Positions 1 through 9,516 are shown, numbered from the stretch's first letter. The stretch: DNA of 64,000 nucleotides from Ypsolopha sequella (GCA_934047225.1 OW204005.1:20778396-20842395); one strand, 5' to 3'. Program-made: numbers and translations. Notes: a model not told the origin generated them from the sequence alone.

Positions 1-2
1 GT

Positions 3-1439
3 GACGAACATGTTATTTTAATGGGAGATTTAAACACCTGTTTTTTGAACGACAGAGAAAAGGGAAGGCGTAATAAGTTAAAAAATGTCTTAAAAGATCT
101 TGTTGTGCTCATTGATTTGAAGTTTCCTAAAGCCACTCATTATGATCAGGGGAGTCCTTCTCTTATTGACTTAGCCATTGTGTCCAAAAAAGAGAAAGTT
201 GCTGCCTTTGGTCAATTCACGGCACCCTTTTCATATCACGACTTGATTTTTTTGGTGTACGAAGCGGAACCGAATAGAAACAAATATTCTGCGAATTTCA
301 CACAAGATGCGATTAAAAGTGGCTCACATCCATGGTTAACTGAAGATGACTATAAAAACATGGCTAAGCTAGATATAAAAAAAATAGAAAGGAAAAATGA
401 TCTAATTCAATTTCATCAAAAGCACGATCAATATCAAAAATTGTGGGATTCTTGTAGACAGGATTTAAAAGAAACAAAATCTATCTACATGAAAAATAAT
501 ACTCCCATGAAGAGGTACTGTAGTCAACCTAACACACCCATACAAGGAAATAAATCTTTAACATCTTTGGAAGATGCCGATTCGAAACAGATAACGCCAG
601 TTTTAGACAAAATCTTACCTAATGACGACAGTATGGAAACAGATTTCCAAACAGCAGGCCCATCCAATATCAATAACCCGCAAACAAGCCAGAGAAAAGG
701 AGTTAGAGCACCTATTGAGCAGCAGCCTATGCAAACTGATCAATTGGAAGAAATGAGTCAATCAAATGCCGTATTTTTAAATGGTAGCACCGAACAGATA
801 TATTATCCATCTACTGGTCGAGAGCATACCTTTGTTGATACGTCAAAAACTGACCTTCATGTTGCAGTGATAGCGACTCCACCACAAGATTTCAACACAG
901 AGCAAGCGCACCGATTGAGAGAAGCTATTAAGGAGAAGGTCTTTGAAGACGCCCGAAAAGCCAGTACCTCAGTTCAGCCAGCATTTGCACCGGCCTTCCA
1001 AGGTGAAGCCTACCTTCTTGATGGTGCACTATGTCTCTGTTGCGAGAACGTAGAAACCCTGACGTGGCTAGAAACCACTGTGCGAAGTCTACAACCTCCG
1101 GTTCTTGACGCCCAACTTAAAGTCGTTCGTCAAGTCGATGTCCTAAAAACCAAGGTGGTTCTGATCGTCCCAGAATACAATGGAGACTTATGGACGCTCC
1201 GCAAAATACTAGAGGCCCAAAACACGGGGTACAATATAAAATCCTGGACTATTTATAGTGTAAAGCGGCATGGTTACCAGGATCAGCATGTGTTATTGAC
1301 CATCGGCATACCCAAAACGGAGCTGCCTGAACTAAGGAAACGTGGCGGTAGAGTCGCGTTTGGTGTTGGCTCTATTTACGTGAAATTCTCTAATGAAATT
1401 CCAGACGTCCACATCGATGCAATGACACTTGGTGATTAG
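3..1439 (+). CDS. Endonuclease (C-terminal part) fused to DUF4780-type domain, copy 1
   Basis: The open frame enters from the window edge, so the N-terminal half of the endonuclease is missing; the ATG at 21 is internal. Residues about 1-85 (from that ATG) carry the end of an exonuclease/endonuclease/phosphatase domain of LINE type: GDLNTC, PSLIDLAIVS and the catalytic-His segment SYHDLIF. Residues 100-165 resemble the basic linker that follows the endonuclease in LINE ORF2 proteins (HPWLTEDDYKNM...). No reverse transcriptase follows. Instead there is a polar Ser/Thr/Gln-rich stretch to about 265 and then a domain that I read as DUF4780 (about 275-460), with TDLHVAVI, GALCLCCEN, ILEAQN and SWTIYSVKR. 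A second copy at 40813-44577 has the same order of parts. Compared with it, this copy stops early at 1437-1439 and is frameshifted beyond, so it is probably inactive. The biochemical role is unknown; mobile-element origin is inferred from the endonuclease. Confidence 0.7.
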   Translation, partial: DEHVILMGDLNTCFLNDREKGRRNKLKNVLKDLVVLIDLKFPKATHYDQGSPSLIDLAIVSKKEKVAAFGQFTAPFSYHDLIFLVYEAEPNRNKYSANFTQDAIKSGSHPWLTEDDYKNMAKLDIKKIERKNDLIQFHQKHDQYQKLWDSCRQDLKETKSIYMKNNTPMKRYCSQPNTPIQGNKSLTSLEDADSKQITPVLDKILPNDDSMETDFQTAGPSNINNPQTSQRKGVRAPIEQQPMQTDQLEEMSQSNAVFLNGSTEQIYYPSTGREHTFVDTSKTDLHVAVIATPPQDFNTEQAHRLREAIKEKVFEDARKASTSVQPAFAPAFQGEAYLLDGALCLCCENVETLTWLETTVRSLQPPVLDAQLKVVRQVDVLKTKVVLIVPEYNGDLWTLRKILEAQNTGYNIKSWTIYSVKRHGYQDQHVLLTIGIPKTELPELRKRGGRVAFGVGSIYVKFSNEIPDVHIDAMTLGD

Positions 1440-1735
1440 ACAATTGCAACAACGTCATCAATTAATGTATCATCGCATCGTCCTTTACACCGGAATATAT
1501 CAACGATGTTCCAAAACAATTTCCATGTATAGATTTGAACTAAGAATCTTCATCGGAAGCAGTGTATGGTTGGTCTAGTAATTATCGGTGAGGCTATAAA
1601 AGAACCAACAATAATTGGGGCTCCAATTAATTTTGTTGTGTTGTTAATAACTCATCTAATCATCTAATGATGTGGGAATAAATATTACCGTAGTACTTTT
1701 ATTCTTTAAGTTATCGATATTAGCGTAGTAAAAAC
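1440..1735 (+). other. Decayed 3' part of copy 1
   Basis: The sequence just after the stop still resembles, in another frame, the last roughly 70 codons of the copy at 40813-44577: the bases at 1440-1530 and TCTTCATCGGAAG near 1547 have counterparts there. Beyond about 1580 I see nothing recognisable up to the repeat at 1739. Confidence 0.5.
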
Positions 1736-1738
1736 AAA

Positions 1739-2051
1739 AAACCGGCCAAGTGCGAGTCGGACTCGCGGACGAAGGGTCCCGTACCATTACTATAAAAACG
1801 GCAAAAAAAACATGTCTGTTGTATAGAAGGCCCCTTAAATATTTATTTTATTCTGTTTTTTAGTATTTGTTGTTATAGCGGCAACAGAAATACATCATCT
1901 GTGAAAATTTCAACTGTCTTACGATCACGGTTCATGAGATACAGCCTGGTGACAGACGGACAGAGGGACAGACATACGGACAGACAGACGGACAGCGGAG
2001 TCTTATTAATAGGGTCCCGTTGGTTACCTTTTAGGTACGGAACCCTAAAAA
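1739..2051 (+). repeat. Lepidopteran CCGGCCAAGTGCGAGTCGG repeat
   Basis: The copy begins with the widely dispersed lepidopteran motif CCGGCCAAGTGCGAGTCGG. It continues through ACGAAGGGTCCCGTACC, a run of GACGGACAGA units (1950-1993), and ends at TAGGGTCCCGTTGG and TACGGAACCCTAAAA. The same family is present as fragments at 12030-12130 and, reversed, at 52155-52270. A second partial copy follows at about 2124-2262 (TCTGTGAAAATATCAACCGG, then GACGGACAGACTATATAGACG). The ORF over 1901-2110 is only this repeat. Confidence 0.75.
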
Positions 2052-2262
2052 TGTTATTTTTTAAATGTTATTTTGTATGGGGTACCCCTTGGGTGTTAAT
2101 TCTTTTTTAATTTTTATTACTTGCCGTGAATGGCCGTGATAGAGGCCATAGTAAAACGTATTCTGTGAAAATATCAACCGGCTACCAACAACGGATGAAG
2201 TCTGTAACAGACGGACAGACTATATAGACGGACGGTTTCGTAATAGACTGCACGAGTGAAAT

Positions 2263-2715
2263 AATGAACTTAATTTTCAGAAGTAAGACTACCACGTTAA
2301 CATTTTTCAGACGTCAATAAATTAAACAACTATTATAGTCCGTAAAGAATCTGCCCGCGCACACCGACAACCAGACTGTCTGACCTTTACTGCCACCAAA
2401 ACGTTATTAGGAGGAGGATGCCATGAAAAATTGGCAGACTACCAGAAACACGCAGTAGGATCCCTGTCAGACTGTGAAAAAGATCAACTCTGAAAAAGAA
2501 AAAAAAAACAGAAAAATATTCGGAGGGGAGAAAAAATTACAATTTATGCATGCGAAATATATGAGCCAGATCGTGTACACTGTACCGAAATGTCCCAATG
2601 TGTCTCATTATATCACAGTTGTACAGAATACTATTTTATTTATTAAAAGTAGTCAAATTTATTTCAATTACGAAATTGCGATATCGTATTAGATTTGGTC
2701 AATATTTATTTTTGA
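2263..2715. other. Unannotated AT-rich stretch
   Basis: I see no gene here. A 72-codon open frame at 2474-2692 is AT-rich, lacks any recognisable motif and overlaps an A-rich run, so I do not regard it as coding. Confidence 0.4.
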
Positions 2716-3365
2716 ATGCAGTTGCTCGTAAAGTTTTCTTTTTTGTGTAACAAAATTATGCGGAAACCGACTCTTTATTTCACGCGTGAAATAAAACAGT
2801 ACTGAAATCCTTTATTTCACGCGTGAAATAAAGTAATTTTTTTAAGTTTTTGGCTCTGTGGTGCATGGTGCAAGTCATAAAATTTAAAAAATTACAAAGA
2901 TGCAAGGAGGTTTTGCTGTACAAAAAAAAACAATTATTTATAAGTAGCTCTAGCAACAATTGAATGATGATAAACACCATAACGCATAAGATTCTTGATT
3001 ATCTCATTTAAAAATACGTGTTTTGTTTCCGCAAACAAAAATATTTTTTACATTATTGGCTGTATGTATACTGTACCTTTGCCTCAAGAAAGAAAAACTG
3101 TATGAAACGCGCGCTCTGCAAAGAAAGCACGCCATTTTGTTGTAAATAGGCTTTTTGGTGCAATAAAATTACTTTCTTTATTATACTTATTTTTTTGTTG
3201 TATTTCCTCGCAAAATGCATTGAAAGATGTTGTAAGATACTTGAGCGTAAAATGTTTTTATCCGAATGCGTGCCAATGAAAACACGAGCGCAGCGAGTGT
3301 TTTCAATTTGGCACTTATTCGTATAAAACCTTACTTTCCGCACGTGTATCTTAAATAACTATTGT
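2716..3365. repeat. Palindrome-bearing MITE, diverged relative of the 6537-6926 family
   Basis: One end reads TGCAGTTGCTCGTAAAG and the other ends with TGTATCTTAAATAACTATT. The layout matches the element at 6537-6926 (TGCAAGTGCTCGTAAAG ... GTAGCATAAACTACTATT) in the same orientation. Near one end is a hairpin around AAAACACGAGCGCAGCGAGTG (3279-3303) nested inside GTGCCAA...TTTGGCAC. Two perfect palindromes sit at 2774-2795 and 2811-2832. Open frames across this region (2780-2980, 3053-3343) are by-products of the repeat. Confidence 0.55.
2774..2832. repeat. Two identical 22-bp perfect palindromes
   Basis: Positions 2774-2795 and 2811-2832 are the same perfect 22-bp palindrome with half-site TTTATTTCACG, 15 bases apart. 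Each can fold into a loop-less hairpin, and the pair could also cross-pair. They lie inside the MITE-like element and are probably part of its terminal structure. Confidence 0.8.
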
Positions 3366-3749
3366 AAGTAGGTGTTATTGATCGCACTGGCTGATAGAAA
3401 GTATAAATTGTGTAATTAAGATCTTGTAATAATTCCTTTGATAATGCCATAAAAGCGAAACTGGTCAGGAAGTTCTAAATACATTTGTAGGATAGTACAG
3501 TTTAATTTATGTACCTGTTAATAAAACAATATAACCAGAAAGTTGCTTGTGGAACAAACATATGGCCAGGGCTCACAAGGAGGCCAAACTGAAGTTTCAA
3601 TTGTGGGTCTGGCACGGCAGACATCCTTCCGGTAGCCTTTTTAGGGAAATGTGCGAGACTAGAAAAGTCTTTAAATCTGGATCATGAGAACCAAATTAAA
3701 ATGAATGTTCTGGCCTCCCATCATTCGAAGCACGATTTTAGGTCTTTTT

Positions 3750-3927
3750 GTAGCCTAAGCATGAAAACATCTCCGTATAGTTGCGTTTCAAACTACATCA
3801 AAATCGTATGGAATGTGGGATACCGCTCCTAGCGGACAGACAGTATAGCGGAACTAACAGCTACGTATAGCAACCTAAGTTTAGTTTCAAACGCAACTAT
3901 ACTGAGGTGTTTTCATGCTAAGGCTAC
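3750..3927. mobile_element. MITE with ~45-bp terminal inverted repeats
   Basis: GTAGCCTAAGCATGAAAACA at the left end is mirrored by the complement of TGTTTTCATGCTAAGGCTAC at the right end. The match extends through TATAGTTGCGTTT, with a few mismatches. The flanking LINE protein frame continues on both sides, which supports an insertion. A target duplication is not clear; a TA dinucleotide lies just inside each end. Confidence 0.75.
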
Positions 3928-4034
3928 TGGAAACATACGAACAAGTTGCAAAGTAGGCTTGGCCTTCCAGTGAGTGTTTGTAGTGAGAGTAGCTCTGAGG
4001 GTATTGCAAATCTATAGGATCACTTTCTTGTTAA

Positions 4035-4631
4035 CCCTTAATTAGTCGCATGGGGTTAAAGCAGTTTCGCATTAAAAAATTAAGCACTTGCCGCTGCCCG
4101 AAATTCCCCGCGCCCCCGCTAGCTTCATAACCCGCGTCGAAGTTTGTATTCTGGTAGCGTCCAAGTCACGGGAGTAGAAGGATGCGTCTCTGCGCTCTTG
4201 AGCGGTGACCCCGTGCGAGTAATTACGTTACTTTTTTGAAAGAGGGGAGTTGTTTAGTTTATGTATTTTTCTTGTGTATTATTAATTCGATTTGTATTAT
4301 TATATGTCCAGTGTGTAAATTTATTTTATAAATATGTTTTTTACAGCTTGATAAAATGAAATTATTCAAATACTTCTAAAGTTTTAACTTTGATCTTAGT
4401 ATAAGTACAAATTGATAATTTTTGATAATAATTTTAATTTAGCTTGTTTTTGTTTGATTGGATATTTAGTTCATGTTGTTTCCTTTTAAATATAATAGAA
4501 TTAATAAAGCACTTTAATAATAATAAAGTTTTATTTACTTATATATTTCATAAATAATAAAAATTATTTCTACAATTTGGGGTCACCTTAATAAGTAATT
4601 ATGTAATTTTCTTAGTGCGCCTAATTAAGGG
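4035..4631. mobile_element. piggyBac-type TTAA MITE
   Basis: The element starts CCCTTAATTAG and ends CTAATTAAGGG, a perfect inverted repeat, and is bounded by TTAA at 4031-4034 and 4632-4635, the piggyBac target signature. It is 597 bp long and AT-rich with no coding potential. LINE-derived sequence flanks both sides, so it is a secondary insertion into that relic. Confidence 0.85.
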
Positions 4632-4829
4632 TTAAATCTCTTCAAGGGCCCTCACAACAACAGTCTGTGTTGGATGCTGCTGGAGATAAGATTTCCAGTC
4701 AAAGATATTGACAGTATCTCTGAATCAATGTCTAAAGGTAAATCCCCAGGCCATGACGGGTTCAGTATTATCACTAAGTTTGCTGGCCCGCATCTACCTC
4801 GAGTACTGTAGGAAGGTATATGTTATACA

Positions 4830-5060
4830 AATTTTGTGTATAGTTGAACACCATTTACATGAACATAACATGCAGTTTTATGATAATAAATTTCTTAGCT
4901 GCTACAATAGATTTATCAATACAAAATGGTGGCACTATAATTCTTGTAAAAAACAATATAAAAGCAAAGGAAAGAAAAAACATTGTAAAACTTTCTGTAG
5001 AACATCAAGTAGAATTAGCTTGTATACCAATGAGGTTTCGCAGTTTTCGTTTCGAAACAG
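4830..5060 (+). pseudogene. LINE endonuclease fragment
   Basis: The frame around 4885-5020 translates to GGTIILVKNNIKAKERKN followed by IVKLSVEHQVELACI. This resembles the region of LINE endonucleases that precedes the YRPP motif. It lacks the catalytic motifs and both flanks. It sits after RT-derived sequence, which is the wrong order for one element, so it is a separate fragment or a rearrangement. Confidence 0.5.
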
Positions 5061-5354
5061 AACACTTAAATTCAAAATTTACTCATAGTTATTCGACAAA
5101 ACGTTATTACCTATTTATTGTGTATGTTGCCATCGCAAAGTTTCAACTGGTTTATGTAAAATAGAATATTAAAAATTTTGTATATGAAAAATTCTGGTGG
5201 TGCGGAAATGACTACACAACCTGACAGTGTTTTAGAGGAGCCGATTCAGTGACAAGTGTTTAAAAAAAAATAAGTTGCCCTATTTCCAAGACCGGAATAA
5301 AGAAAAAAAAATATATTTACAGAATGAAGCAACATAATTAGAGATATCTGTAAC

Positions 5355-6535
5355 ACATTTTAAGATAAAAATTCGTGCAAAATAAGAACCAGAGTTTTGA
5401 ATTTTTTTTTTTAAATTTTGGGTTTTTATTTTTTCTCAGCAATAAAGCAAAACTGGGTTGGGGTAGTTTACTCAAATGTTGCTCTTGGCTGTTTATATTT
5501 ACATTATTTTTTTCATATCCAAAGTCCTTGTGGTCTAAACGTTATTAAAAAAATTATTCAGGGTTGCCAAAACTCCACTTCGGAAAAAAATATAATCTTG
5601 TTATACAATTTTGTCATTATTAAAAGGGTAATGCCTAGTACTGATGTGTTTTTAATAACGAAGCCTTAAAAATCTACTTTTAAATTTAATCGTTCTCTGT
5701 TTCTGTGGTTAGTACCAAAGACCCATATTGGCAAAGACATAATTTTAGACCTTTTTTTTTCTTTTATTCTCATATTAGAAATCAGGGGATCTGAAGTTTT
5801 AAAAGCCTAATGATGTCTGCTATCTACAGCTTACTAGAGGTTAATGTTGTGTTCAATAATATTTTAGTAGTTTCGTTAGACTTAGGTGTGAGTCAGCGGC
5901 TTGTGAATGTGGACATCCACAACAAACAATAACCCACATTGTCTTCCAGTGCCCCATTACGAGATATGATGGACCAGCCGAAGATTTCCTAAAACTTTCC
6001 AGCAAGGCTATTGGATATCATAATAGTTGTAAATTTTAATATAGTCCTTAAACTAAGTAAAAAGTTAAAAACCAGTGTATAAAATGCCATACGATAAATA
6101 AATAATAACAGATTATGATTTTATCATCCCCACTTATATTATAAATTCTTAATATCAATATCATAAATTATAAATGTATAAATGCAGAATTGTAGTAAGA
6201 CCGAAAAGTAAATTAAATACTTAAATACTTAACCTCGAAAAATTTAATAGTTATCAGGCAATAATTTCATTAAAAAATACAGTACGGTAGTGTTAGCCCT
6301 AGATCCATAAATGTGGTTAAATATTAAAATTGCCTATATCTTCTGGATAACGAGGAATTTGGTTGCTGAAAAAATACTGTAAATACAAGCAGCTTAGACC
6401 AACATTTGAGTAAATTACGTTTTGCTTTAAAACTGAGAAAAAAAAAAAAGCAATTTTTGAAAAATATTCATAACTTTGTTGTGGTTAAGTTTAGCGGGAT
6501 CTAATTTTGCAGGAAATTGTATCTTGAAAATTTTT
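5355..6535. repeat. Imperfect inverted repeat, arms ~165-180 bp
   Basis: The sequence 5355-5520 is imperfectly complementary to 6355-6535. Shared stretches include AAAGCAAAAC, TTTACTCAAATGTTG and ATTTACA, plus the outer ATTTTAAGATA / TATCTTGAAAAT and CGTGCAAAAT / ATTTTGCAGG pairs. The 0.8 kb between the arms holds a LINE 3' coding relic and otherwise unremarkable AT-rich sequence. It may be a foldback element, or two copies of one repeat in opposite orientation. Confidence 0.5.
5877..6020 (+). pseudogene. LINE ORF2 C-terminal Cys-rich tail
   Basis: The translation reads CESAACECGHPQQTITHIV, then FQCPITRYDG, the C-x-C-G...H...C pattern found at the C-terminus of jockey/CR1-type ORF2 proteins. 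Only about 45 codons remain and no poly(A) tail is visible. Confidence 0.65.
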
Positions 6536-6536
6536 T

Positions 6537-6926
6537 CAATGCAAGTGCTCGTAAAGGCCCACTTTTTATGCATCAAAACCGAACAGAAAGTCGATTATTT
6601 TGCCCTAGGGCTTTAATATTATTATTTTTTTAATTTATTTACAATGGTTGGCTAACCTGCAGCCTTTCCTGTGTACCATAGACGTTATACTTTTTTTACA
6701 CCGTTTAACGGCTATGGATACAGTCCTTTTGAGCCAATTATAATTTAAAGTTCACAATACTATATTTGTTTTCATTTCCTCACACTATGCATTGAAAAAT
6801 GTAGTATGATACACGGGCGTAAAAGCAATAAATTACTCGGTTACGTTTAAAACACTCGCTACGCTCGTGTTTTAAATCGTCCTCGTAATTTATTTCTTTG
6901 CGCCCTTGTAGCATAAACTACTATTA
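6537..6926 (-). mobile_element. Palindrome-core MITE, family copy 1
   Basis: This is a roughly 390-bp repeat with copies at 19970-20363 and 39661-40056 (both in the opposite orientation). One end is TAGTAGTTTATGCTACAAGG (in reverse here) and the other TGCAAGTGCTCGTAAAGG. The most conserved feature is the hairpin AAAACACTCGCTACGCTCGTG (near 6850-6875) between CGTTACG- and TCGTCCTCG-type flanks. It is non-coding. The termini are not simple inverted repeats, so its transposase class is unclear. Confidence 0.7.
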
Positions 6927-7101
6927 CAGATATATCTCATTTAAAGTCGATTATGTCACTTCATTTTGTAAATATTGTTATTTTTACTTTTGGCGGACTT
7001 AAAAATATGTGAACTTCTAATTTTTCTACAAAAACCAAGTTAGGCAGCGTGACGTACTGTTCAACAGAAAAGACAACGAAACAAAGGGACCCTACTTGTT
7101 T

Positions 7102-9086
7102 CATCATGAGGTCTTCTCACACACCCGGGGTGGGGGCGTGGGGACTCAGTATCGGGGCTGTGGCCCCCTGACTGAGGCTGCTCTCGCTGCCCATGTCAAT
7201 GGGCAGGTCAGTGGGGTTGAGCACCGGAGTGCTCTGTTCACTGGCTCGGCCCGGCGCTCGACTCTGGTGGAGGAGCTGCGACGAGCTTGGCCGCTTGCAT
7301 TGCGTTCATCTTTCTTATGAAGGCCGGGTTTCTTTGGAGGGCTTCAAGGAGTTTGTTGAGCTCCTCCTCGTCTTTCTGCTCCTGGCAGGCCTCGTCTGCG
7401 GGTTCAGCTGGTGCTGCGGTTGTTGTGGTTGTAGCGGCAGGTTGTTCTGCCACGGCCTTCTTGTGTCGCTTTCTCGACCTCTGGCGACGGGATTTGACGG
7501 CGTCTGTCCTGGTCGTAGGCGGGTTTGCCTCGGCCATGAGGGAGGCCGGCGCCGTCGTCTCTGGTGCAGAGGCAGAGGGAGGCTGCGTCTTGGTTGTTGT
7601 GGAAGTCGCTGTTAAGGCGATGGTTCCTGCCTTCTTGTTCCGAGCCTCTCTCCGGAAGACTAGGCAGGAGGTATTATTGGCTGCGTGGGCCCCCCCGCAG
7701 TTTGCGCACGTCGCAGGCTCTTCTCGAGGGCGAGGGCAGTCTCTGGCCAGGTGCTCGTCACCGCAGCGCACGCAGGCCAGTGTGCGGTGGCAGTTGTGGG
7801 AGGAGTGCCGGAACTGCTGGCACCTGTGACACTGCGCAGGCCCCTGCTTCCCCCTCCAGGCTTCGACTTTGATGCCGGGCAAGTACATGAGTTCTGTGAT
7901 CTCATATACTGCCGGCATCAAATTGGGCGTCCTCTTGAACTGGACGAAGAATATGCAGCCAGGGCGTCCCGCTCTCGCCCTGATCAGCTTGCAGTATTCA
8001 ACGTCGAATCCCTTCTCGTTGAGCGCCTCCGTCAGCTCCTCCGGGTCGGTGTTCGCCGGGAGCCCGCGGATGGCAGTCTTGAGGCTTCTTTCAGACGGGA
8101 GGGAGTAGGTGAACCACTTCAGTCTCGTCTCGTTGGTGAGACGCGCCAGGTACTGTTGTACGAAGCGGAACTCGTCGGCATCAGCGGGGGTGAAGCGTAC
8201 GCCCTTCTGGAAGGCTCGCACGCTCGGGGCTCGTCCAAGGTGTTCCGCCATCTCCTGGATGTGGAACCGCCAGTTGGTGAGAGTTTCCACAACCATGGGG
8301 GGATAGCGTAGCTTCTTCTTCTCCTCGAGGGGCGCTGCTCCATCAGAAGGTGGTGCTTGCGAGCCGAAGATGAAGGGAATGGCGCGTGGCTGCTGGGCGG
8401 GCTGGCGGGTGCGTGGCGTCTGAGTAGGCGGCTGTAGCGCAGTAGTTTGTGCATACGTCGCTGGCGGCAGAGGCTGGGGTAGGGAGACAGGCGTGGTTTT
8501 AGCACAGATGCGCTTCACTGCGATGTCGGCAGCGCTGCCAGACCTGTCTCTCTTGCAGTCACTTCGAGGAAGCGACGGCAGGTTGAGCGGCATCCAAGAA
8601 GCCAGCTGGCGGGTCTCAGCAACGAGTCGCGAGTTCTCAAGCGAAGCTGGTTCTTCGTTGGCAGTCACGTTGAGTCGGTGGCGGCAGAGGTACGCTTCCA
8701 TGGCCTCGAGCAATCCCTCCGTCAGGTACTTGCTGCAGCGGACGCGAGATGTAATTATCTCGTCCCACTCCAGTCCGCGCCGAGGAGAGATGGGCTGCTT
8801 GAAGGTGAACGGCAGTGCGTACTCCGTGCTGGCTGAGTCTTCAAGCTCGGGAATCGAGCCCTGAAAAGGGCTGTTTTGGCCACTCATTTGGAGTGAGTGG
8901 CGGCTGCGGGTGGGAGTGAGACGCGTGCGACCCGTGAATCGTGGCGAGCCACGATTCAGGCGCTCTTGGAAAGGTGCTCCCCTCCGCGCAGCTTGCGCGG
9001 GCGCAATTCATGAAAGTGTTTCGAACGAAATACTCGGTGAATTTACTGTGAGCGATAGGTCCGTGCACAACGAGCGTAAAATCAAT
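7102..9086 (-). mobile_element. ORF1-only jockey-type 'half-LINE' with 12-bp target duplication
   Basis: The sequence CCCTACTTGTTT occurs at 7090-7101 and again at 9087-9098, exactly flanking this 1985-bp unit. A variable-length duplication of this kind is the mark of target-primed LINE insertion. Read on the minus strand the unit has a 199-bp 5' leader, one open frame (8887-7238) and a 136-bp 3' tail ending CCTCATGATGA. There is no ORF2 and no poly(A). It is GC-rich compared with its surroundings. An ORF1-only element needs RT supplied by another LINE, as for mammalian HAL1 or Drosophila HeT-A. Confidence 0.75.
7238..8887 (-). CDS. LINE ORF1 (Gag-like) nucleic-acid-binding protein
   Basis: This is a 549-residue intact frame. 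The N-terminal 150 residues are acidic to polar. A long Pro/Gln/Ala-rich segment (about 130-190) follows, then the folded part (about 255-350, SLKTAIRGLPANTDPEEL through PGIKVEAWRG), which looks like the domain preceding the knuckles in jockey/X-element ORF1 proteins. Three zinc knuckles follow at about 360-415: CHRCQQFRHSSHNC, CVRCGDEHLARDC and CANCGGAHAANNTSC. The C-terminus is a basic segment (KSRRQRSRKRHKK) and a coiled, acidic/Ala-rich tail. Such proteins bind element RNA and form the RNP. The start ATG at 8887 begins MSGQNSPFQG. The frame is unbroken, which suggests a young insertion. Confidence 0.85.
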   Translation of the reverse strand: MSGQNSPFQGSIPELEDSASTEYALPFTFKQPISPRRGLEWDEIITSRVRCSKYLTEGLLEAMEAYLCRHRLNVTANEEPASLENSRLVAETRQLASWMPLNLPSLPRSDCKRDRSGSAADIAVKRICAKTTPVSLPQPLPPATYAQTTALQPPTQTPRTRQPAQQPRAIPFIFGSQAPPSDGAAPLEEKKKLRYPPMVVETLTNWRFHIQEMAEHLGRAPSVRAFQKGVRFTPADADEFRFVQQYLARLTNETRLKWFTYSLPSERSLKTAIRGLPANTDPEELTEALNEKGFDVEYCKLIRARAGRPGCIFFVQFKRTPNLMPAVYEITELMYLPGIKVEAWRGKQGPAQCHRCQQFRHSSHNCHRTLACVRCGDEHLARDCPRPREEPATCANCGGAHAANNTSCLVFRREARNKKAGTIALTATSTTTKTQPPSASAPETTAPASLMAEANPPTTRTDAVKSRRQRSRKRHKKAVAEQPAATTTTTAAPAEPADEACQEQKDEEELNKLLEALQRNPAFIRKMNAMQAAKLVAAPPPESSAGPSQ

Positions 9087-9098
9087 CCCTACTTGTTT

Positions 9099-9516
9099 AT
9101 ATTTCACAGAATATGATATACTTTAAACGAAAAAAACTTCAACGCGATCTAGAAACGAACAGCGCCATCTAGTGTGCAAACATGGAACTTCTAAAATCGT
9201 AACTTAGAAAAAAACACATATCTCCAAATCGACTTCCTTAAAACCCTGTGCACATTCCTTAATTATTGTATGCATATTTTTGATTAATTAAATTTTTTTT
9301 ATTGCATAATTTTTTACTAACACACTTTTTACTTACAAAGTGAGCATTTGATGCTTTGATAAATAATTATTCTATTCTATTAGTTTAGCGGGTTTAATAC
9401 TGTTTTTACTTTGGATTCTATATCTCCAACCTGTCATGCATGCACACGGGTGTGTCATAAAATAACCACTTACAGAAGTTTTACTCCGTATAACCTTTAT
9501 ATTCTTTAGTATAACT
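9099..9516. other. No gene seen
   Basis: This is AT-rich flanking DNA. No coding frame, inverted repeat or recognisable element was found. Confidence 0.4.

Larger units (their letters stand above)
3559..4812 (+). pseudogene. LINE ORF2 linker and start of reverse transcriptase, broken by two MITEs
   Basis: Translation of the plus strand gives the typical segment between endonuclease and reverse transcriptase of a non-LTR element: AHKEAKLKFQLWVWHGR, then KMNVLASHHSKHDFRSF (to about 3748). It continues after an insertion as WKHTNKLQSRLGLPVSV (3928 on). After a second insertion it reads DIDSISESMSKGKSPGHDGF (4706-4765), the start of the RT fingers. Several in-frame stops are present. The coding relic is split by a MITE at 3750-3927 and a TTAA element at 4035-4631. 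It ends abruptly near 4812. Confidence 0.7.

Noticed and set aside
21..1439. Could be an ordinary LINE ORF2 with an internal RT deletion
   Set aside because: The second, diverged copy has the same endonuclease-linker-DUF4780 joint, so a private deletion is unlikely. A deletion in their common ancestor cannot be excluded.
4844..5164. 106-codon frame as a gene
   Set aside because: Its central part is a LINE endonuclease fragment; the ends are unrelated AT-rich sequence.
7287..8864. Several long plus-strand frames (7193-7615, 7287-7829, 7685-8311, 8493-8864)
   Set aside because: They are antisense shadows of the GC-rich ORF1 on the minus strand and have no motifs of their own.
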